A DNA stretch of 64,000 bases from VRUE01 sp963817905 (GCA_963817905.1 CAWFPS010000003.1:1364001-1428000); one strand, 5' to 3'. Shown: positions 40,506 through 51,197, counted from the first letter of the stretch. Made by a program: numbers and translations. The notes: generated by a model not told the origin, from the letters alone.

Positions 40506-43500
40506 GTGCCTGTGAGGAGGAGCAGGGGGAGGCGCGACGACCCGAGCGCTCAGGGCGGCGAGAAGAAACGCCGCGCGCCGGCGATGCTGCGCTACCCCAA
40601 GCGAACGCTGGTCATCGGCGCCGCGATCGTCGCGGCGCTCTCGGTCTTCGGCTTCAGCCTCGAGGAACGGCTCAACCCGAGCACGATCGAAATCAGTGGC
40701 ACGGAGACCAGCCGCGCCACCGAAATGCTGAACGAATACTTCGGCGAATCGGCCCCCTTCGTCGTCTTCCTCCAGGGTTCTCCGGGCGCGATCGACAAGC
40801 AGGGCCCGGCCCTGATCCGCAAGTTGCGCCAGGACCCGAAGGTGACGACGCTCTCGCCGTGGGACCGGGGAGCCACAGGCCGATTCCGCCCCACGCCCCG
40901 CCGCGCCTTCATCCTGCTCGACTTCCACGTCAGCAACAACGAAGCGGTGGACGACAAGGTGCCGCTGCTGAACAGCACCCTGGAACAGACGATTCACGCA
41001 CCGGTTCGCGGCACGCAGACGGGTGTCGCCACCCTCTCGCGCTCGATCGAGGACAAGTCCATTTCCAGCACCGAGCACTCCGAGCTGATCGCGCTGCCGG
41101 TTCTGCTCGTCGTCCTGTTGCTCGTCTTCCGCTCGCCGGTCGCCGCCGGGATCCCACTCGGCTTCGGGGCTCTCTCGGTGCTCTCCTCGCGTGGCCTGCT
41201 GGCGATCCTGACCAGCTTCTTCGACGTCAGCGCCCTCGCCCTCACGGTCTGTTCGATGCTCGGCCTGGCCCTGGGGGTTGACTACGCGCTGCTGATGGTC
41301 TCGCGTTTCCGCGAGGAGCTGGCCGGCGGCGCCGATCCCGCCGCCGCCGCCTGGACCACGCGGCGCACCGCCGGGCGCACCGTCCTCTTCGCCGCCAGCA
41401 CCCTGGTTCTCTCGATGGTCGTCGCCCTTTTCGTCGTCCCGGGCGCCCTGCTGGCCTCGCTCGCCGGCACGCTGGCCCTGGTGGTCGTGCTCACCGCCCT
41501 GATCGCGACCACCCTCGGCCCCCCCGTGCTGGTCCTGGCTGGGACGAACATCGACCGCTGGCGGATCGGAGCCGCTCCGAACGGCGAGCGCTCGCGGCTG
41601 ATGACGATCGTCGCCGCCGCCCTGCGCCGGCCCGTGCCGGTCTCGATCGCGATCGGCACGGTCGTGCTCTTGCTCGCCGCTCCGGCCCTTGCCCTGAAAA
41701 CCGGCCCGTTCAGCGTCGGCCAGCTGCCCAAAGACGATCCGGCCCGCCAAGACGCCGAACTGATCGAAGAATCGGCCGGCGGCGGCCTCGAAGCCCCCTT
41801 CGTCGTTGTCGCCGCGACGCCGTCTGGAACGATCACCGACAAAGGCAACCTCGAAGCGTTGAGCCGCTGGCAGGACCGGATCGCCAAGACTCCCGGGGTG
41901 CAGAGCGTCGTTGGGCCCCAGCAGGTCTCCGAAGCGGTTGAACCGCTGCAGGAAACCGGCTCGGCGATTCTCGCCTCGAACAAAAAAGTTGGCCCGCTTG
42001 CGAACCTGACCAGGCTCAGCAAAGGCATGGATCGAGTCGCCAGCGGAGTTGCCGCGATGCGCGGCGGCCTCTCGCGGGCGGCCGCCGGGGCGGCGCTCCT
42101 CGCCGAAGGCTCCGGCCAAGCCGAAGAAGGCGCGATCCAGATCGCCTCCGGGGTGGGCGAATTCGCCAGCGGCAGCCAGCAAGCGCTGGACGCGATCGGC
42201 GAAGTGGCGAAAGGCAACAAGGAACTCGCCAAGGCGAATGAAAGAGCGGCGCTCGGCGCGCTTCAGCTCAAGTTCGCCACCCATGACCTCGTTCCCAACT
42301 TCAACGCCAACGGGCTTTCCCGCGCCAAGCGGCTCTCGCGCTCGCTCGGCAAGACCTCGAAGGAAAGCGTCCCGCAGGCGCAGTCCACCGCTCAGGCCGG
42401 CGGCGAACAGGTCAACGACGCCCTGCGGCAGGTCGAAGGAATGACGGTGGGCAAGACCGACCCGAACTACGAAGCCGCCTTGAACGCGCTGCGCCAGGCC
42501 TCTGGCTCGAGCGCGACGCTGAACGGTGAATTGGGCACGCTGGGGGAAAGCGTCGATTCCGGTGCAGACGAAGCGAAGGAAATAGAGCGCTGGATCGAAA
42601 GCACACTGGGGCAGATGAGACAGGTCGCCGCCGCCGCGAAACGCCTCTCCGAAGGACTGGACACGATCAAATCCGGCAGCAAGGAACTCGCTGCCGGGAC
42701 CGCCAAACTCGACCGCGAAGTGAGCAAGGAATTCGGTCAGCTCGACGAATTCCAGTCGGCCACCGAGCAGCTCGCCACTGGCCTCACCCAGCTCGCTGGG
42801 GGTACCAGCGAACTCGAACGCCGTCTCAGCGAATTCTACGTCCGCTCCTACCCGGTGCAGTCGGGATCGCGGCGGATCGCGGTCAGCGTCGAGTCCCAGA
42901 ACAAGACGATCAACAAGCGAGTCAACGCCCTGCGCAGCACCTCACCGGGCATCTTCGAATCCGGCTACTTCGTCCTCTCGGCGCTCGACGGCTCAACCGG
43001 TCGCCTGCGCGAACGCGCCGGCGAAGCGGTCGATCTCGAACACGGGGGCCAGGCGGCGACCCTGCTCGTGATCCCGGAATACACGCTCAACTCACCGGGC
43101 TCGATCGATCTCAACAAGAAACTGGACAAGGACGCCGCCGCGCTGGGCAAGGAAACCGGGCTGAAAACCGGCGTGACCGGCGGGCCCGCGACCCTCAACA
43201 CCTTCAGCCGGGTGACCAGGGAACGGATTCCGGTCGTGATCGCCGCGATCATTCTCGCCACCTTCCTGGTCTTGGTCCTCGTCCTGCGCTCGATCCCGCT
43301 CGCGGCGCTGGCGATCGCGCTCAACATGGCATCCGTCGGCGTCGCGTTCGGCGTGCTGATGCTGCTCACGAACGTGCCCGACGGCTGGCCGCTGGGCGGC
43401 CACACCTACGTCGACGCGGTCAGCACGGTGATGATCTTCGGCGTCGTCTTCGGGCTCTCGATCGACTATGCGGTCTTCCTGCTGGTGCGCATGCGCGAGC

Positions 43501-43787
43501 ACTACGACCGCCACGGCGACAACGCCGCGGCGATCGAATTCGGCCTGGAGAAGACGGCGCGGGTGATCACCGGCGCCGCCGTGATCATGATGGCGGTTTT
43601 CATCGCCTTTGCCAGCGCCCCGATCGCCACTGTCAGCCAGATCGGCATCGGCCTCACCGTCGCGGTGATCCTCGACGCCAGCGTCGTCCGCATCGTTCTC
43701 CTGCCGGCCCTGATGCTGCTGATCGGCGACCGGGTCTGGTGGCTACCCAAGGCGCTGGACCGGGCGCTGCCGCGACTCAACGTCTGA
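40506..43787 (+). CDS. MMPL/RND-family transporter
   Basis: This is a membrane transporter of about 1093 residues from GTG 40506 (an earlier GTG 40467 or ATG 40584 cannot be excluded). Two sets of six helices each carry the family's acidic motif: LGVDYALLMVSRFREELAGG and GLSIDYAVFLLVRMREHYDR. An extracytoplasmic helical insert of more than 400 residues (from about VSEAVEPLQETGSAILAS onward) separates the halves and contains coiled-coil-like stretches. MMPL proteins export lipids in mycobacteria. It lies directly upstream of six MCE genes, so a role in envelope lipid traffic with them is likely. Confidence 0.9.
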   Translation: MPVRRSRGRRDDPSAQGGEKKRRAPAMLRYPKRTLVIGAAIVAALSVFGFSLEERLNPSTIEISGTETSRATEMLNEYFGESAPFVVFLQGSPGAIDKQGPALIRKLRQDPKVTTLSPWDRGATGRFRPTPRRAFILLDFHVSNNEAVDDKVPLLNSTLEQTIHAPVRGTQTGVATLSRSIEDKSISSTEHSELIALPVLLVVLLLVFRSPVAAGIPLGFGALSVLSSRGLLAILTSFFDVSALALTVCSMLGLALGVDYALLMVSRFREELAGGADPAAAAWTTRRTAGRTVLFAASTLVLSMVVALFVVPGALLASLAGTLALVVVLTALIATTLGPPVLVLAGTNIDRWRIGAAPNGERSRLMTIVAAALRRPVPVSIAIGTVVLLLAAPALALKTGPFSVGQLPKDDPARQDAELIEESAGGGLEAPFVVVAATPSGTITDKGNLEALSRWQDRIAKTPGVQSVVGPQQVSEAVEPLQETGSAILASNKKVGPLANLTRLSKGMDRVASGVAAMRGGLSRAAAGAALLAEGSGQAEEGAIQIASGVGEFASGSQQALDAIGEVAKGNKELAKANERAALGALQLKFATHDLVPNFNANGLSRAKRLSRSLGKTSKESVPQAQSTAQAGGEQVNDALRQVEGMTVGKTDPNYEAALNALRQASGSSATLNGELGTLGESVDSGADEAKEIERWIESTLGQMRQVAAAAKRLSEGLDTIKSGSKELAAGTAKLDREVSKEFGQLDEFQSATEQLATGLTQLAGGTSELERRLSEFYVRSYPVQSGSRRIAVSVESQNKTINKRVNALRSTSPGIFESGYFVLSALDGSTGRLRERAGEAVDLEHGGQAATLLVIPEYTLNSPGSIDLNKKLDKDAAALGKETGLKTGVTGGPATLNTFSRVTRERIPVVIAAIILATFLVLVLVLRSIPLAALAIALNMASVGVAFGVLMLLTNVPDGWPLGGHTYVDAVSTVMIFGVVFGLSIDYAVFLLVRMREHYDRHGDNAAAIEFGLEKTARVITGAAVIMMAVFIAFASAPIATVSQIGIGLTVAVILDASVVRIVLLPALMLLIGDRVWWLPKALDRALPRLNV

Positions 43788-43916
43788 GCGGCTTTGAACA
43801 GCGCGTTGATTTCCAGTTAAGTCCCTGCCTGGGACGGCGGTGGTAGCGGGTCGCTCGGATACGATTCTGCGGCCGTTCCACCGGATCGGAGGCCGGGGAA
43901 CCGTAAGCGACGATCC

Positions 43917-45329
43917 GTGGCTGCTAACCCTTCAGGCGAGGACAGTAGCCCGGCGCAAAGCCGGGGAGTCACCCCCGCCCGGATTGCGGTCATCGCGGTG
44001 CTGGGGATCGCCGTCCTCGTGCTCGGCTACGTGCTGTTCAACGGCAACGGCGAACACAAGTACAACCTGCTCTTCCAGAACGCCAGCCAGCTGGTCCCCG
44101 ACAACCAGGTCCTGATCGGCGGCCAGCCGGTCGGCTCGGTGGAAAGCATCGAGCTGACCGGCGACAACCTGGCCAAGGTCGTGGTCAGCGTCGAACAGGA
44201 GCTGCACGAGGGGACGACGGCGACGATCCGCGCCACCTCGCTCTCCGGCGTCGCCAACCACTACGTCTCGATCAGCCCCGGCCCCAACAGCAACCCGCCG
44301 CTCGACGAAGACGGGACGCTCGGCCTCGCCTCGACCACGACCCCGATCGACATCGACCAGCTCTTCAACACCTTCCCGGCGCCGGTGCGCCGCGGCCTCG
44401 CCCAGTTCATCAAGGGCAACGCCCAGTGGTACGCGGGGCGCGGCCGCGACGGCAGCGCCAACGAAACCTTCAAATACCTCGGGGTCGGCTTCAACCGGGC
44501 GGGCGCCTTCGCCCACGAGCTCAACGCCGACGAACGGCTCTTCGCCCGCTTCCTGGTCAGCTCCAGCCGCCTCGGCACGACGGTCTCCGAACGCGGTGCC
44601 GAGCTCTCCAGCGCGATCGCCAACGCCAACGCCGCCTTCGGCGCGATCGCCAGCCAGAACGCCGCCCTCGGCACCAGCCTCAGCCTGCTGCCGCCGACCT
44701 TCCGCCAGGCCAACACCACCTTCGTCAACCTGCGCGCTGCCCTCGACGACGTCGAACCGCTGATCGACACCTCCAAGACGGCGACCAAGAACCTGGCGCC
44801 CTTCCTCGCCGAACTGCGCCCGGTCCTCTCCAAAGCGGTGCCGGTCTTCAAGAACCTGCGCCTCACCGTGCGCCGCAAGGGCTTCGCCAACGACAGCGCC
44901 GAACTGCTCGGCGCCTTGCCCGCCGTGCAGCACCGGGCCTCGAAGGCGTTCCCCCACTCCGAAGGCGCGATCTCGGCCTTCCAGCCCAACCTCAACTTCA
45001 TCCGCGCCTACACGCCGGACCTCTTCAACGGCTTCGCCCGCCTGGGCCAGGTCAGCGCCCCGTATGACGGCAACGGCCACTACGTGCGCGGCAGCTTCAG
45101 CGACCTCAACATCTTCAACTACAACGCTGAAAATCGCGAGCTGAAACCGATCAGCCCCGCCGAACAGTACGACGTGTTCGGCGAATCGGCCGGGGTAAAG
45201 CGCCGCTGTCCGGGCGGCGCCAGCCAGCCGGCCGCCGACGGCTCCAGCCCCTTCGTCGAACCCCCCTTCGACGGCTCTGGCGTGACCGCCGCCCAGTGCA
45301 ACCCCGACGACGCGCCCCCAGGCCCATGA
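43917..45329 (+). CDS. MCE-family (MlaD-like) protein 1
   Basis: This is a 470-residue MCE protein from GTG 43917. It has an N-terminal membrane anchor (ARIAVIAVLGIAVLVLGYVL), then the MCE domain (residues ~45-130) with VPDNQVLIGGQPVGSVESIE, followed by a long helical region that in mycobacterial Mce proteins forms a tunnel for lipids. The C-terminus carries cysteines (RRCPGGASQP, AQCNPDDA). It overlaps the next gene as ATGA. A possible promoter, TTGAAC-N17-TTAAGT at 43794-43822, precedes it. The partner permease MlaE/YrbE is not encoded here. Confidence 0.9.
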   Translation: MAANPSGEDSSPAQSRGVTPARIAVIAVLGIAVLVLGYVLFNGNGEHKYNLLFQNASQLVPDNQVLIGGQPVGSVESIELTGDNLAKVVVSVEQELHEGTTATIRATSLSGVANHYVSISPGPNSNPPLDEDGTLGLASTTTPIDIDQLFNTFPAPVRRGLAQFIKGNAQWYAGRGRDGSANETFKYLGVGFNRAGAFAHELNADERLFARFLVSSSRLGTTVSERGAELSSAIANANAAFGAIASQNAALGTSLSLLPPTFRQANTTFVNLRAALDDVEPLIDTSKTATKNLAPFLAELRPVLSKAVPVFKNLRLTVRRKGFANDSAELLGALPAVQHRASKAFPHSEGAISAFQPNLNFIRAYTPDLFNGFARLGQVSAPYDGNGHYVRGSFSDLNIFNYNAENRELKPISPAEQYDVFGESAGVKRRCPGGASQPAADGSSPFVEPPFDGSGVTAAQCNPDDAPPGP

Positions 45330-46852
45330 GAAGGGCAATCGTCATAGGCGCGCTGGTGGCGGCCGCGATCGCGGTGGTCGTGCTGGTCTCCTCGGGTGGC
45401 GGGGGAAGCAGCGACGGCTACGTCGTGCGGGCGATCTTCGACAGCGGCGGCTTCATGGTCAAAGGCGAGCAGGTCCGCGTGGCCGGCGCCAACGTCGGCG
45501 AAATCGAGTCGGTAGGGGTCACCCTGCCGGGTGAAATCGACAGCTACGAAGGCGGCAAGGAACAGGCGATCGACGGCAAGGCGGTGATCGTGATGAAGAT
45601 CACCGACCCCGGCTTCCAGGACTTCCGCAGCGACGCCGGCTGCATAATCCGCCCGCAGTCGCTGATCGGCGAGAAGTTCGTCGACTGCCGCCCGACCCTG
45701 CCCCGGGCGCCGGGTTCGAAGCCGGCGCCGCCGCTGAAAGAGGTCCCTGCCGGACAGTCCGGTGCGGGACAGCTGCTGCTGCCGCTGGAGAACAACAGCA
45801 CCAGCGTCGACCCCGACCTGATCAACGACATCAACAAATTGCCCTACGCGCAGCGCTTCCGGCTGATCTTCAACGAACTCGGCGCCGGCCTGGCCGGCCG
45901 CGGCGCCGATCTCGAGACCGTGGTCAAGCGCGCCAACCCGGCCCTGCGCGACATCGACCGCCTGCTCGGCATCCTCAACTCCCAGCGCGACCAGCTGACC
46001 CAGCTCGCCGCCGATTCCGAGCAGATCCTCGGGCCGCTCTCGCGCGAACGCGCCCACGTCGCCGGCTTCTTCACCAACTCCGGCGCCGCCGCGCAGGCAA
46101 CCACCGAACGCGGCGAAGACCTGGAAGCGTCGCTGCGCAAGTTCCCCGCCTTCCTGCGCGAGTTCCGCGCGACGATGCGCAGCCTGCAGGGCTTCTCCGA
46201 CGCCGCCACGCCGACCTTCGCCGCGCTCGGCAAGGCGGCGCCCTCGTTCACCGAAGCGACCCGCCTGCTGACCCCCTTCTCCGCCGCCTCGACCGTTTCT
46301 CTGAAGTCGCTCGGCACCACCGGCGAAGAAGCCGGGCCGACCCTGCGCGCCGCCGACCCGGTGGTGCGCAAGACGACGGAACTTGCCCGATCCGGCGCCA
46401 ACCCGACCACGAAGCTGGCTGAATTTCTCGCCAGCACCAAGGAAACGAAGGGCTTCGACGGCCTGGTGGATTTGATTTACAACGGTTCCGCGGCAACCAA
46501 CGGCTTCGACAAGTACGGGCACTTCACACGCCTGTTGGTGACCTTGACCAACTGTCTCGAATATGAAACGGAATCGAGCAGCTGCTCGGCTAAGTTCACC
46601 GGCGAAAACGCCGGCACGTCGTCCCTGAACGAGGCGCAGCTGTACCGCCTGCTCGAACAGCAGGAAGAACGCGAAGCCGGTGAGGTCGGGGGGACGCTCG
46701 CATTGCCCAACGCTCCCGGCACGGGCCTCGCTCCCTCTACGCCGATCGCTCCCGAATCCCCTGAAATCGCCCAGGGTCGCCAGCTGGGCGCCAAGTCCAG
46801 CCTTCCCGCACCCCGACAGCGCGCCCTCCTCGACTACCTCCTCGGACCATGA
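45326..46852 (+). CDS. MCE-family (MlaD-like) protein 2
   Basis: This is a 508-residue MCE protein. ATG 45326 overlaps the previous stop. The anchor (AIVIGALVAAAIAVVVLVSS) is followed by an MCE domain (VKGEQVRVAGANVGEIESVG) and an extended helical region. The domain has an insertion of about 40 residues with two cysteines (AGCIIRPQS, FVDCRPT) after the first strands. It ends in LPAPRQRALLDYLLGP and overlaps the next gene as ATGA. Confidence 0.9.
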   Translation: MRRAIVIGALVAAAIAVVVLVSSGGGGSSDGYVVRAIFDSGGFMVKGEQVRVAGANVGEIESVGVTLPGEIDSYEGGKEQAIDGKAVIVMKITDPGFQDFRSDAGCIIRPQSLIGEKFVDCRPTLPRAPGSKPAPPLKEVPAGQSGAGQLLLPLENNSTSVDPDLINDINKLPYAQRFRLIFNELGAGLAGRGADLETVVKRANPALRDIDRLLGILNSQRDQLTQLAADSEQILGPLSRERAHVAGFFTNSGAAAQATTERGEDLEASLRKFPAFLREFRATMRSLQGFSDAATPTFAALGKAAPSFTEATRLLTPFSAASTVSLKSLGTTGEEAGPTLRAADPVVRKTTELARSGANPTTKLAEFLASTKETKGFDGLVDLIYNGSAATNGFDKYGHFTRLLVTLTNCLEYETESSSCSAKFTGENAGTSSLNEAQLYRLLEQQEEREAGEVGGTLALPNAPGTGLAPSTPIAPESPEIAQGRQLGAKSSLPAPRQRALLDYLLGP

Positions 46853-48303
46853 GAAACCGCAGCGGCATACAGGGAGTGGCAAGCAGCCCGGTGATCGTCG
46901 GGGCGGTGACCGTGCTGGTCGTGATGGTTGCCGTCTTCCTCGCCTACAACGCCAACAACGGCCTGCCCTTCGTCTCCACCTACAACCTCAAGGCCCGGGT
47001 GCCCAACGCCAACGCCCTGGTCAAGGGCAACGAGGTGCGGATCGGCGGCGCCCGCGTCGGCGTGGTCAAGTCGGTGGTTCCGGTGAGCACCGGCAACGGA
47101 GGCCAGGCGGCGGAGCTCAACCTCAGCCTCGACAAGAACGTCGAGCCGCTGCCGGTCAACTCGACCATGATCATCCGGCCCAAATCGCCGCTCGGCCTCA
47201 AGTACCTGCAGATCGTCCCCGGCGACTCGAGCGAAGGTTTCAAGGCCGGCGAAACGATCCCGGTCAAGGCGGCGCGGCCCGAACCGGTCGACATCGACCA
47301 GTTCTTCGACATGTTCGACGAGCGCACCCGCAAGGCGATCCAGCGCGGCCTGGCCGGCTACGGCAACGCCTTCGCCGGCCGCGGCCCGCAGATCAACAAC
47401 GCCTTCGTCGCATTGCGGATGCTGGTCGAAAGCAGCCAGCCGACCCTCGCCGACCTGGTCGCCCCCAGCACCGGCTTCGGCGAATTCTGGCGCGCGCTGG
47501 AGGCGCTCTCGGCGACGGTGGCGCCGGTTGCCGAGCAGCAGGCGAGCATGTTCGCCGCCCTCGACCGCACCTTCACCGCCTTCGCCCGCGTCTCCCGCCC
47601 CTACATCCAGGAAACGATCTCCAAGGGCCCGGAAACGCTCGACAGCGTCACCGCCGACCTGCCGGCCCTGCGCCCCTTCCTGCGCGATTCCGAACGCTTC
47701 TTCGCCGCGCTTGAGCCGGGGGCGAAAGCGCTGGGAGAAACCTCGCCGACGATCGCCGCCGCCCTGCGCGCCGGCGTCCCCGCCCTCAACCGCTCACCGA
47801 GCCTCAACGCCCAGATCCCTCCGACGGCAGACGCCCTGCTCGCCTTCCAGCAGTCGACCGGCGTCTTCAACGGCCTCGACCTGCTGATTGAAACCAACAA
47901 CCTGCTCGGTCCGGCAATCAGGTTTATCGCCCCGGCGCAGACGACCTGCAACTACCTCAGCATCGCGTTCCGGAATTTGGCGAGTTCCTCGGGAGAAGAC
48001 AACGGCACGGCGGGCTGGTTCAACGCAGTCTCCTTCCAGCCACCCGAAGGCCCCAACAACGAGGGTGGCCAGGCGTCGGCACCCGCCAACGGTGGCGAAC
48101 CCCCGGGCTCCAGTTTCGGCCAACCCCTCAACTACCTACACTCGAATCCCTATCCAAATACTGCTGCACCGGGGCAGCCAAAGGAGTGCGAAGCGGGCAA
48201 CGAGCGCTACGAACTCGGTCGCACCCGGATCGGAAATACACCCCGAAACGACGGCATTAAAACTGCCGGGCAGTCGGAAAAACAACTGGGAACGAAGAAG
48301 TAA
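46849..48303 (+). CDS. MCE-family (MlaD-like) protein 3
   Basis: This is a 484-residue MCE protein from ATG 46849. The anchor (PVIVGAVTVLVVMVAVFLAY) leads into the MCE core VPNANALVKGNEVRIGGARV and the long helical tunnel region. The C-terminal part contains CNYLS and ECEAGNERYELG. The last base of its TAA is the first base of the next gene's ATG (TAATG). It is similar in size and plan to its neighbours, consistent with a hetero-oligomeric MCE assembly. Confidence 0.9.
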   Translation: MRNRSGIQGVASSPVIVGAVTVLVVMVAVFLAYNANNGLPFVSTYNLKARVPNANALVKGNEVRIGGARVGVVKSVVPVSTGNGGQAAELNLSLDKNVEPLPVNSTMIIRPKSPLGLKYLQIVPGDSSEGFKAGETIPVKAARPEPVDIDQFFDMFDERTRKAIQRGLAGYGNAFAGRGPQINNAFVALRMLVESSQPTLADLVAPSTGFGEFWRALEALSATVAPVAEQQASMFAALDRTFTAFARVSRPYIQETISKGPETLDSVTADLPALRPFLRDSERFFAALEPGAKALGETSPTIAAALRAGVPALNRSPSLNAQIPPTADALLAFQQSTGVFNGLDLLIETNNLLGPAIRFIAPAQTTCNYLSIAFRNLASSSGEDNGTAGWFNAVSFQPPEGPNNEGGQASAPANGGEPPGSSFGQPLNYLHSNPYPNTAAPGQPKECEAGNERYELGRTRIGNTPRNDGIKTAGQSEKQLGTKK

Positions 48304-49812
48304 TGGGCCGGCTGCCGGAGAGAGATACCAGGGCGGGGGCGACCAACAGTCGCTTCAAGTGGCGTCCCAGCAACGCCCTGATCGCGGTGATCTTCATCCT
48401 CATCTTCACCGTCGGCCCCTACCTCGCCTTCACCGGGCACGTGCCCTTCACCAGCTACGGCTACGAGCTGAAGGCGACCTTCAGCAACGACGTCAACATC
48501 GCGATCAACTCGCCGGTGCGGATCGCCGGCGTCGAAGTCGGCCGGGTGATCTCGACCGAACGCGACGGCAACGCGACCACCGTCACCTTCACGGTCGAAG
48601 GCAAAGGCCGCCCGGTCCACGACGACGCCTTCGCCGCGATCCGCCCGCGCATCTTCCTCGAGGGCAACTTCTTCATCGACCTCGCCCCCGGCAGCCCCAG
48701 CGCCCCGGAGTTGGGCAGCGACGACACGATCCCGGTCAGCCACACCTCGACCTGGGTGCAGATCGACCAGGTGCTGACGGCGCTGCAGGCGCCGGTGCGC
48801 GCCGATCTCAGCCACCTGTTGGAGAGCTACGGCACCGCGCTCACCCACAAGCCGACCGCGGCCGAAGACAGGACCCAGCTGCCCGAGGTAAAGGGCAAGA
48901 GCGGCGCCGAGGGCCTCAATGGCGGCTTCCGCTATGGCGGCGACGCCGGCCACTACAGCGCCCAGGTCACCAACGCACTGCTGGGGACCAGCCCACACGA
49001 CCTCTCGCGCCTGGTCGCGGGTACCGGCCGCACCTTCGCCGCCCTCTCCCGCCACGAGGAGGATCTCAAGGGCCTGATCGTCAACTTCGACGTCTTCACC
49101 GGCGCCCTCGCCGCCCAGTCGGCCAACCTCTCGACCACGATCCACCGCCTGGCGCCGACCCTGGCCAACTTTCACAGCTCGCTGGTCAACCTCAACAAGG
49201 CATTGCCGCCATTGCGCGCCTGGGCGATCGAGATGACGCCGGCGGTCGCCGAGATCCCCGACCTGATCAGCGCCGGCAAGCCCTGGTTGAAGCAGGCCCG
49301 CCCATTGCTCTCCGGCAAGGAGGCCGGCGGCCTCGCCAAGCTGCTGCGCGAAGCGACCCCCGGCCTGGCGGGGGCGGCCCAGGCCGGCAAGGCGGTGGCC
49401 CTGCCCCAGCTCAACCGGATCAGCCTCTGCACGACAAAGGTCCTCTCGCCGACCTTCAACCAGACGATCGAAGACCAGTTCTCGACCGGTGGGCCCAACT
49501 ACCGCGAGTTCCTGTACACACTGGCTGACTTCGCCGGTTGGGGGCAGAATTTCGACGGCAACGGACCCTTCGTTCGGGTCCAACCGGGAGGCGGCGGTCA
49601 GCTGGTTGAACTCAAGAACCCCAACGGGAACCTGACGACCGACCAGCGAGACTTTGCCCACACGGTTGCCGACCCGCTCGGCACCCAGCCACAGATCGGC
49701 GGCCGGCCGCCTGAAGAAGCCCGGAGTGCGCTGCGACGGAAACCCCGTGCCAAACCTCAACGTTGGACTCGGTCAAGTCGGAGCGTCCAGCCCAGCGGCG
49801 GTGAGTCCATGA
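48303..49812 (+). CDS. MCE-family (MlaD-like) protein 4, frameshifted at its 3' end
   Basis: The MCE protein starts at ATG 48303 with anchor NALIAVIFILIFTVGPYLAF and MCE domain AINSPVRIAGVEVGRVISTE. As written, its frame does not stop but runs into the next MCE gene, giving a 964-residue double protein. A one-base shift near 49704-49711 would instead give a Cys-containing tail (KKPGVRCDGNPVPNLNVGLG) and a TGA at 49810-49812 that overlaps ATG 49809, the same ATGA junction as elsewhere in the operon. I therefore take this as a separate gene of about 500 residues with a frameshift, either real or a sequencing error. Confidence 0.8.
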
Positions 49813-51197
49813 GCCGCTGGACGCATTTCCGCTCATCGCTTGCGCGCCAGTCGCGCGGGCGCAGCAAGGACACGATCGCGATCTTCGTTCTCGCCGCCGT
49901 GGGGATCGTGATGACCCTCTGGATCTTCACCCAGCAGAAGGCCTCGCTGCCCTCCTGGGTCCCGGTGGTCGGCGAAGAATTCGACCACATCACCGGCGAT
50001 TTCACCACCGCCCAAGCGGTCACTCCCGGCCAGGGACAGGCGGTCGACGTGGCCGGCATCCAGATCGGCAAGGTCACCTCGGTCGATCTCGAAGACGGCC
50101 ACGCCGTCGTCGGCATGGACATCGAACCGAAGTACATGGAACTGATCCATCCCGACGCGACCTTGCTACTGCGCCCGAAAACCAACCTCAACGACATGGT
50201 GGTCGAGGTCGACCCGGGCAAGGCCAAGGGGCACATCGAAAGCGGCCATAACTTCCCGCTTTCGCGCACGGAACCCAACATCAACCTCGATGCCTTCTGG
50301 GCCACATTGGATGGCGACACCCGCCAGTACATCCAGTTGCTCGTCGCGGGCGGTGCGCAGGGCATCGGCGGCCGCGGTCGCCAGCTCGGCAACGCCTTCC
50401 GCCGCCTGCAGCCCTTCTCCCACTACGTCGCCGACCTCAACAAGGCCGTCGCCACCCGCCGGGTCGCCCTCGCCCGCGTGATCCACGATTTCGGCCTGTT
50501 GACCACAGAACTCGGCCGCCACGACACCGAGATCGAACGCTGGGTCAGCGCCTCCAAGGGGGCCCTCGGCAACTTCGCCAACCAGCAGCAATCGATCCAG
50601 GAGATCCTCACCGAATTCCCCTCCACCCTCTCCGCGGCCGAATCGGCCTTCGCCAGCGCCAACGATTTCTCCAAGGTCGCGGCGCCCGCCCTTACCGGCC
50701 TGATCCCCCAGGCCCAGGCGCTGAAGCCGGCGCTGAAGGCCAACCAGCGCCTCTTCGAACAGACGGTGACGCCGATCCGCACCCAGATCCGCCCCTTCAC
50801 GCGCGAAGTCCGCCCGGTGCTCACCCACGTCAAGCAGGGTTCGGCCGACTTCAGCAAGTCGGTGCGCAGCTTCGGCAACTCGCTCTCGGCCTTCAACAGC
50901 TTCCTCAACGAGCTCGCCTACAAGCCGAAGGGCAAGCAGAGCTACCTCTTCTACCTGCCCTGGTTCAACCACAACTCCAATGCCGGCTTCAACCTCGAGG
51001 ATCCCGCCGGACCGATCAGCCGGGGACTGGTCCTGATCTCCTGCAACGGAACGTCTCTCGCCTACGGATTTGCCAGGGACAAACCGTATATCCAGTCCAT
51101 TCTGCGCGGGGGCAACGTTCCCCGTGCCGACCAGTTGCCGGTCGTTCCGGAAGATCCGAAATTCCCGAAACATGGCTGTGGACCGGAAGCCGAATGA
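49809..51197 (+). CDS. MCE-family (MlaD-like) protein 5
   Basis: From ATG 49809 this is a 462-residue MCE protein; in the sequence as given it is fused in frame to protein 4. The anchor DTIAIFVLAAVGIVMTLWIF is followed by AQAVTPGQGQAVDVAGIQIG and the helical region ending in LFYLPWFNHNSNAGFNLEDP. A cysteine near the C-terminus (HGCGPEAE) matches its siblings. It overlaps gene 6 as ATGA. Its own complete anchor and start support a separate gene. Confidence 0.85.
   Translation: MSRWTHFRSSLARQSRGRSKDTIAIFVLAAVGIVMTLWIFTQQKASLPSWVPVVGEEFDHITGDFTTAQAVTPGQGQAVDVAGIQIGKVTSVDLEDGHAVVGMDIEPKYMELIHPDATLLLRPKTNLNDMVVEVDPGKAKGHIESGHNFPLSRTEPNINLDAFWATLDGDTRQYIQLLVAGGAQGIGGRGRQLGNAFRRLQPFSHYVADLNKAVATRRVALARVIHDFGLLTTELGRHDTEIERWVSASKGALGNFANQQQSIQEILTEFPSTLSAAESAFASANDFSKVAAPALTGLIPQAQALKPALKANQRLFEQTVTPIRTQIRPFTREVRPVLTHVKQGSADFSKSVRSFGNSLSAFNSFLNELAYKPKGKQSYLFYLPWFNHNSNAGFNLEDPAGPISRGLVLISCNGTSLAYGFARDKPYIQSILRGGNVPRADQLPVVPEDPKFPKHGCGPEAE

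Noticed and set aside
40446..42284. 612-residue minus-strand frame
   Set aside because: Antisense to the MMPL gene; low-complexity Arg/Gly/Glu sequence only.
48303..51197. A single 964-residue MCE double protein
   Set aside because: Hidden ATGA junction and Cys-bearing tail in the shifted frame favour two genes with a one-base indel.
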